A DNA stretch of 64,000 bases from Mycolicibacterium chitae (GTDB taxonomy: Bacteria; Actinomycetota; Actinomycetes; Mycobacteriales; Mycobacteriaceae): positions 5,022,001 to 5,086,000 of the forward strand of contig NZ_LR134355.1 in assembly GCF_900637205.1 (NCBI RefSeq), written 5' to 3'. Below, one piece after another: positions 59,811 through 64,000 of the stretch. A model generated the notes under the pieces. It did no database searches. It was not told where the DNA came from and was given only the letters and a program-made list of their open reading frames with translations. The translations under genes and the position numbers were made by a program. Position 1 is the stretch's first letter. Each line of letters opens with the position of its first letter.

Positions 59811-60890
59811 ATGACCGTAAAAGAGGACACCGCGCAGGTCGATCCCGACAAGCTGATGGCCTTCGTGTTCCGCGCCGTCGAGGAAGCGGGGGCGGCGCTG
59901 AACTGCGCGCTGGTGGTGATGGGCGATCGACTCGGCTACTACCGGTGCCTGGCGGAGCACGGTGCCAGCACCGCCGCCGAACTCGCCCAGCGCACCGACA
60001 CCGAGGAGCACTACGCGCGGGAATGGCTCAACGCCCAGGCCGCCGGATCCTTCGTCGCCTACGATCCCGAGACCGGTCGCTACCATCTACCGCCCGAGCA
60101 GGCCGTGGCCCTGACCGACGAGACCAGTCCCGCCTTCGTCGGCGGCCTGTTCCAGATCGCGCACGGGACCGTCAACGACGCGGACCGGATCATCGACGCC
60201 GCCCGCACCGGCGCCGGTTTCGCCTGGGGCGACCACGGCCCCGACGTCCACGTCGGCTGCGAGCGATTCTTCCGGCCCACCTACAACGCGCATCTGATCG
60301 GCGACTGGCTACCGGCCCTGACCGGGGTGGTGTCCCGGCTCGAGTCCGGTGCCGCGGTCGCCGACATCGGTTGCGGGCATGGATCTTCGACCATCCTGAT
60401 GGCACAGGCCTTTCCCCGGTCGACGTTCGTCGGGGTGGATTACCACCGCGCGTCGATCGACACGGCACGGCGCCGCGCCGCCGAGGCCGCGCCGGCGGCC
60501 CGGATCAGTTTCGAGGCCACCGACGGGGGCGCGGTCGCCGGCGGCCCGTTCGACCTGGTGACCATGTTCGACTGCCTGCACGACATGGGCGATCCCGTGG
60601 GGGCCGCCCGACGGGTGCGCGAGATCATCGCCGACGACGGCACGTGGATGATCGTCGAACCGGCGGCCGGCGATCGGGTGGAGGACAACCTGCATCAGAT
60701 CGGCCGGGCCTACTACGGCTTCTCCACCCTGTTGTGCACGCCGTCGTCGTTGGCGCAGCCCGTGGGATTGGCGCTGGGCACCCAGGCCGGCCCGGCGCGG
60801 ATCGAGGACGTGGTGACCCAGGCCGGTTTCACCCGGTTCCGGCTGGCCGCCAACACCCCGTTCAACAACGTCTTCGAGGTGCGGCCTTAG
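59811..60890 (+). CDS. SAM-dependent methyltransferase with wHTH-like N-domain
   Basis: A 359-residue class I methyltransferase. Residues 20-110 resemble the winged-helix dimerisation domain of small-molecule O-methyltransferases (AELAQRTDTEEHYAREWLNA). The SAM motif I is VADIGCGHGSSTILMAQ (about residue 183), then GVDYHRASI and MFDCLHDMGDP. The ATG at 59811 follows a GGGGGA site. It resembles the mycobacterial group acting on small lipids or phenolics. Its stop overlaps the convergent protease stop. Confidence 0.86.
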   Translation: MTVKEDTAQVDPDKLMAFVFRAVEEAGAALNCALVVMGDRLGYYRCLAEHGASTAAELAQRTDTEEHYAREWLNAQAAGSFVAYDPETGRYHLPPEQAVALTDETSPAFVGGLFQIAHGTVNDADRIIDAARTGAGFAWGDHGPDVHVGCERFFRPTYNAHLIGDWLPALTGVVSRLESGAAVADIGCGHGSSTILMAQAFPRSTFVGVDYHRASIDTARRRAAEAAPAARISFEATDGGAVAGGPFDLVTMFDCLHDMGDPVGAARRVREIIADDGTWMIVEPAAGDRVEDNLHQIGRAYYGFSTLLCTPSSLAQPVGLALGTQAGPARIEDVVTQAGFTRFRLAANTPFNNVFEVRP

Positions 60891-61924
60891 CTTTGGCGCT
60901 GCCCGATCCGCACCGTCAGGTTCTGGCGCTCGCCGCCGCGCACCACCACCATCGGCTGCTGCTGGCCGGGTTGGGTCCGGCGCAGGGCGCCCAGCAGATC
61001 CTCGACGCTTTCCACCGGGGTGTCCGCGAGACTGACGATCACGTCCCCGGGCCGGGCCCCCGCGGTCGCCGCGGGACTGCCGGGTTCGACGCCGCGCACC
61101 AGCGCCCCTTCACTGACCGGCACGCCGAGCCGCTCCCGGATGGCCGGGGTGAGGCGACCGGTGGTGACACCCAGGTACGGGTGGGTGACCCGGCCGCCGT
61201 CGAGCAACTGCTCGGTGACCGCCAGCACCGTCGAGGTCGGGATCGCGAAACCCAACGACACCGCCCCGGCCGCGGGCGGAATGTAGGCCTCGTTGATGCC
61301 GACGACGCGCCCGTCGACGTCCAGCAGCGCACCGCCGGAGTTGCCCGGCGAGATCGAGGCGTCGGTCTGGATCAGGTCCACCAGCGACGAACTCTCGACG
61401 GCCGAACCGGGGATGTTGCGGTTCAGCCCGGAGATGACGCCCGCGGTGACGGTGTTCTCGAAGCCCAGCGGGCTGCCGATGGCGATGGCGATGTCGCCGG
61501 GGCGCGGCAGCTCGTCGCGATACTCCGGCACCGGCAGATTGCGGCGCTCGGTGCGCACCACGGCCAGATCGGTCACCTGGTCGGTGGCCAGCACCTGTCC
61601 GGGTGAGCTGACGCCGTCGGCGTAGCCGATCGTGACCTCGCGGGCGTTGCCGACCACGTGCGCGTTGGTGACGATGACGTCGGGCCGCAGGACCACGCCG
61701 CTGCCCACCCCGTCGCGCAGTTGCACGGTCACCACGCTGGGACTGACCCGCTCGACGACGTCTGCGTAACCGGCGCTCGACGGCGGGCTCGCCGCCGGCG
61801 CGGGCGCCGGCGCGGTGGTGGTCGGCTGCTCCTGCGCCTCCGGTTCGGTGGTGGTGGGTGCGGCACAGCCCGACACCGCGAGCAGCACCGCGGCGCCGGC
61901 AACGAGGGTCCTGTTCAGCTTCAC
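60887..61924 (-). CDS. HtrA/DegP-like S1C serine protease lipoprotein
   Basis: A 345-residue exported protease. The lipobox AVLLAVSGC gives Cys20, then a Thr/Pro-rich linker to about residue 50. The trypsin-like domain has His89 (TNAHVVG), Asp119 (TDLAVV) and Ser196 (SPGNSGG). A PDZ domain covers about 245-335 (GALVRGVEPGSPAATAG). It should act in the periplasm on misfolded or signalling proteins. GTG 61924 is used; an in-frame GTG 12 nt upstream is possible. Confidence 0.9.
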   Translation of the reverse strand: MKLNRTLVAGAAVLLAVSGCAAPTTTEPEAQEQPTTTAPAPAPAASPPSSAGYADVVERVSPSVVTVQLRDGVGSGVVLRPDVIVTNAHVVGNAREVTIGYADGVSSPGQVLATDQVTDLAVVRTERRNLPVPEYRDELPRPGDIAIAIGSPLGFENTVTAGVISGLNRNIPGSAVESSSLVDLIQTDASISPGNSGGALLDVDGRVVGINEAYIPPAAGAVSLGFAIPTSTVLAVTEQLLDGGRVTHPYLGVTTGRLTPAIRERLGVPVSEGALVRGVEPGSPAATAGARPGDVIVSLADTPVESVEDLLGALRRTQPGQQQPMVVVRGGERQNLTVRIGQRQS

Positions 61925-61966
61925 TCGTCGCACGTTACCGCGATGACCGCGCCCGCGAGCGGGCAT

Positions 61967-62686
61967 TTACTTCCAGGCGAACACCGGTTGTTCGAGGTCG
62001 GCGACCGGATCGTGGCGACCTTCCAGACACAGCCAGCGCAGCTGCAGCAGCACCGCCCCGGTGGGCGCATGGATCAGGTCGTTGCCCAGCGGCACCTGGA
62101 CCACCGGGCGCGGACTCTCGGGAATGGTGATGAACCGCGGCGAGTCGTCGCGCTGCAGGTTGTGCAGCCCCACCCGGTAGGCCGCGACGACCTCGTCGGG
62201 GGCCGGCCGCGGGTCCAGCCGCCCGCCACCCCAGACCACCACCGGGGTGATGACGTAGCCCGACCGCGTCGGATAGTCGTCGAGCAGTCCCAGCACCGAC
62301 GATTCGGGCAGCCGGATGCCCACCTCTTCGTCCAGTTCCCGCAGCGCCGCCTCGAGCACGGTCTCCCCCGGGTCCACCCGGCCGCCGGGCAGGGCCCACT
62401 GCGCCGAGTGCGAGGACAACCGGGTTGCCCTGCGGCACAACAGGAACGCGGCGCCGCCGGAGACGTCGACCATGCGGCCGTCGAGGCCGAAGTCGGGTAG
62501 GGGCCGGCCCGCGTTCCACTCGTCCACCGGAACCGGGTCCACCCGGTCCTCGCCCACCTCGGAATCGACGAGCACCACGGCCACCGCCGCGTGCCGCTTG
62601 GTCGGGTCGGTCAGGACGCGGCGGTCGTGGCGGGTCAGATGCTCGCGGACCCGTTCCCGCAGCCCGTCGTCGTAGCTGATGGTCAC
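61967..62686 (-). CDS. Nudix hydrolase (CoA-pyrophosphatase-like)
   Basis: A 239-residue Nudix protein. The Nudix box is complete: GGRVDPGETVLEAALRELDE then EVGI, fitting G-x5-E-x7-REUxEExGU. Flanking regions suggest the NUDT7/CoA-diphosphatase branch, which cleaves CoA or acyl-CoA to phosphopantetheine derivatives, fitting the lipid-rich setting, though the CoA-specific signature is not clear. No signal peptide. It lies 42 nt upstream of the HtrA-like gene on the same strand and may share its transcript. Confidence 0.88.
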   Translation of the reverse strand: MTISYDDGLRERVREHLTRHDRRVLTDPTKRHAAVAVVLVDSEVGEDRVDPVPVDEWNAGRPLPDFGLDGRMVDVSGGAAFLLCRRATRLSSHSAQWALPGGRVDPGETVLEAALRELDEEVGIRLPESSVLGLLDDYPTRSGYVITPVVVWGGGRLDPRPAPDEVVAAYRVGLHNLQRDDSPRFITIPESPRPVVQVPLGNDLIHAPTGAVLLQLRWLCLEGRHDPVADLEQPVFAWK

Positions 62687-62832
62687 CGTTGCACCTTAGG
62701 ACGGGCTGTCTCGACACGATCACGGGTCCATACCGGTCCGGCATCACAGGTCCCATACGAACCATTGATCACTAGCGTCACAGCAGCCCACCGTTGACGT
62801 TCTCGCCGCGTCCCGTCCCCGAGAGGTTGCGC

Positions 62833-64000
62833 ATGTCGTCGCGTCAACGAACCGTACCCGCATCGCTGGCCACCTCGGCCGTCGTCGGCCTGTGCGTGGC
62901 GATCGGTGTCGCGCCGATGGCCGGGGCCGAACCGTGCACGGGCGCGGCCGCGGCGGCGCGCCCCCTGCCCGAGCAGGCCTTCCAGATCCCGAGCCCGTCG
63001 GCGCTGGCCCCGTTCCGACGTCCGATCGGACACAAACCGCCCGGCGCCAACGAATCGGCCCCGCTGCCCAAGCTCGGACAGCTGCCGCTGGCCATCCTCA
63101 AGGCCCTGATCCCCAAGTCCGCACAGGTGGAACAGCAAGCGGCGGTGCGCCCGTCGCCGAATCCCGCCGGCGCCCAACCGGTCCAGCCCGTCGCACCGCA
63201 ACCCGCGCCGCAGCCGGCACCGGCGGCCCAGCCCGTCCCGTCGGCCCCGCCGGGCACCTCGATCGTCGGCTGGGTCACCGGCCCGGACAGCCCCAACGAG
63301 ACCATCAAGCGGTTCGCCGTCACCGGCACCGATCTCGGGATCATGTGGGACAACGGCGATCCCGCCAATCGCCAGGTGCTGATGGCGTTCGGCGACACCA
63401 ACGGCTACTGCAACATCCCGGGCAAGCAGTGGCGCTACAACGTGTTGTTCCGCAGCCAGGACGGGTCGCTGGCCAACACGGTCGCGGTGCCCAACGGTGT
63501 CGTCGGCAACCGGTACTCGGGCTCGCCGGTGTGGCGGCCCGGCATCTCCAAGCAGATCATCAACACCATCGGCCGGACCAAGGACGAGACCGGGGTGATC
63601 CCCACGGCCGGGATCGCCGTCGGCGGAAAGCAATTCCTCAACTTCATGTCCATCCGCAGCTGGGACAACCCCGGCTCGTGGTCCACCAACTACTCGGCGA
63701 TCGCGGTGTCGCAGGACAACGGCGAGAACTGGGGCGTGTACCCGGGCACCATCCGGCCGCCCTCGGGTGGCCACGAGAACTTCCAGATGGGCGCCTTCCT
63801 CAAACCCGGGCCCGGCGACCCCTATCTGTACTCCTTCGGCACGCCGAACGGCCGCGCCGGCGCGGCGTACATCGCGCGGGTGGCGCCCAACCTGGTCCCG
63901 GACCTCACCAAGTACGAGTACTGGAACGCCGGCAGCAACTCCTGGGTCCCGAACAATCCGGCCGCCGCCACCCCGGTGATCCCGGGCCCGGTGGGTGAGA
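62833..64000 (+). CDS. Secreted DUF4185 protein, 3' end cut by window
   Basis: An exported protein running off the right edge (389 codons visible). The signal peptide is SAVVGLCVAIGVAPMAGAEP with cleavage near residue 33. Residues 95-140 are a Pro/Gln/Ala linker (QPVQPVAPQPAPQPAP). The catalytic-type domain starts about 145: GWVTGPDSPN, MWDNGDPANR, MAFGDTNGYC, NYSAIAVSQDNGENW and FQMGAFLKPGPGDPYLYSFG. DUF4185 is, to my knowledge, the basis of the GH183 endo-D-arabinanase family acting on arabinogalactan, so envelope arabinan cleavage is a fair hypothesis. Confidence 0.85.
   Translation, partial: MSSRQRTVPASLATSAVVGLCVAIGVAPMAGAEPCTGAAAAARPLPEQAFQIPSPSALAPFRRPIGHKPPGANESAPLPKLGQLPLAILKALIPKSAQVEQQAAVRPSPNPAGAQPVQPVAPQPAPQPAPAAQPVPSAPPGTSIVGWVTGPDSPNETIKRFAVTGTDLGIMWDNGDPANRQVLMAFGDTNGYCNIPGKQWRYNVLFRSQDGSLANTVAVPNGVVGNRYSGSPVWRPGISKQIINTIGRTKDETGVIPTAGIAVGGKQFLNFMSIRSWDNPGSWSTNYSAIAVSQDNGENWGVYPGTIRPPSGGHENFQMGAFLKPGPGDPYLYSFGTPNGRAGAAYIARVAPNLVPDLTKYEYWNAGSNSWVPNNPAAATPVIPGPVGE

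Noticed and set aside
62892-63998. Plus-strand 368-codon frame inside the DUF4185 gene
   Set aside because: It is Arg-rich and has no signal peptide or domain; the +1-shifted frame from 62833 encodes a clear secreted protein that runs off the window.

Overview
The window is high-GC actinobacterial DNA, almost certainly from an environmental Mycobacterium/Mycolicibacterium. The evidence is a complete yrbE-mce operon, F420-type LLM oxidoreductases, a mycofactocin-type short-chain dehydrogenase, DUF4193, DUF2599 and DUF4185 proteins, many fadD/fadE/ltp-type lipid genes, frequent GTG starts and dense 1-4 nt gene overlaps. The species cannot be named from sequence alone. I found no tRNA, rRNA or CRISPR, and no stretch over 300 bases lacks a gene.

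Region 1 (1-12,300) is stress and housekeeping. It holds the end of a large-subunit catalase with an overlapping catalase-like ORF, a haem-oxygenase-like diiron protein facing a CDGSH Fe-S protein, a HemK2-type methyltransferase, a ZIP transporter, a ferritin-like protein, a small Cys-rich metal protein, an AAHS-type MFS transporter, an LLM oxidoreductase, TerC and DUF4193. Three SigF-like promoters cluster around 6.95-7.45 kb.

Region 2 (12,300-19,230) has an exported M20 amidohydrolase, a GH79-like lipoprotein and a CYP136-like P450 gene split by an intact 1,657-bp IS1380-family element. A divergent TetR gene follows, with two tandem operator-like palindromes in the shared promoter.

Region 3 (19,230-44,430) is a lipid or isoprenoid/steroid-like catabolic island. 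One minus-strand operon carries Ltp2-type aldolase, FadD, SDR, LLM, AveC-like protein and FadD. A second carries a 47-aa ORF, P450, MaoC-type hydratase, enoyl-CoA hydratase, APH-type kinase and fused acyl-CoA dehydrogenase. The plus strand carries enoyl-CoA hydratase and a tandem GntR-FCD regulator, then FadD, DUF35 and thiolase, then a DUF7064-like protein and a CoA transferase. A FadR-type regulator and an aldehyde dehydrogenase close the island.

Region 4 (44,450-58,470) is an uptake module. An acyl-CoA dehydrogenase, an amidohydrolase and a coiled-coil protein precede yrbEA-yrbEB-mceA-F and a DUF3298-like secreted protein, all on the minus strand with tiny gaps. A second acyl-CoA dehydrogenase is divergent.

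Region 5 (58,470-64,000) has a membrane metallophosphoesterase, a methyltransferase, an HtrA-like lipoprotein protease, a Nudix hydrolase and the start of a secreted DUF4185 protein.

A short AT-rich motif (AGTATCCT/AGTACACT) recurs in five promoters of regions 3 and 4 and may define one local regulon. The likely logic is that Mce imports a hydrophobic substrate. P450s, F420 and mycofactocin enzymes oxidise it, CoA ligases activate it, and FadE/ECH/MaoC/kinase/aldolase/thiolase enzymes shorten it. The substrate is unknown.
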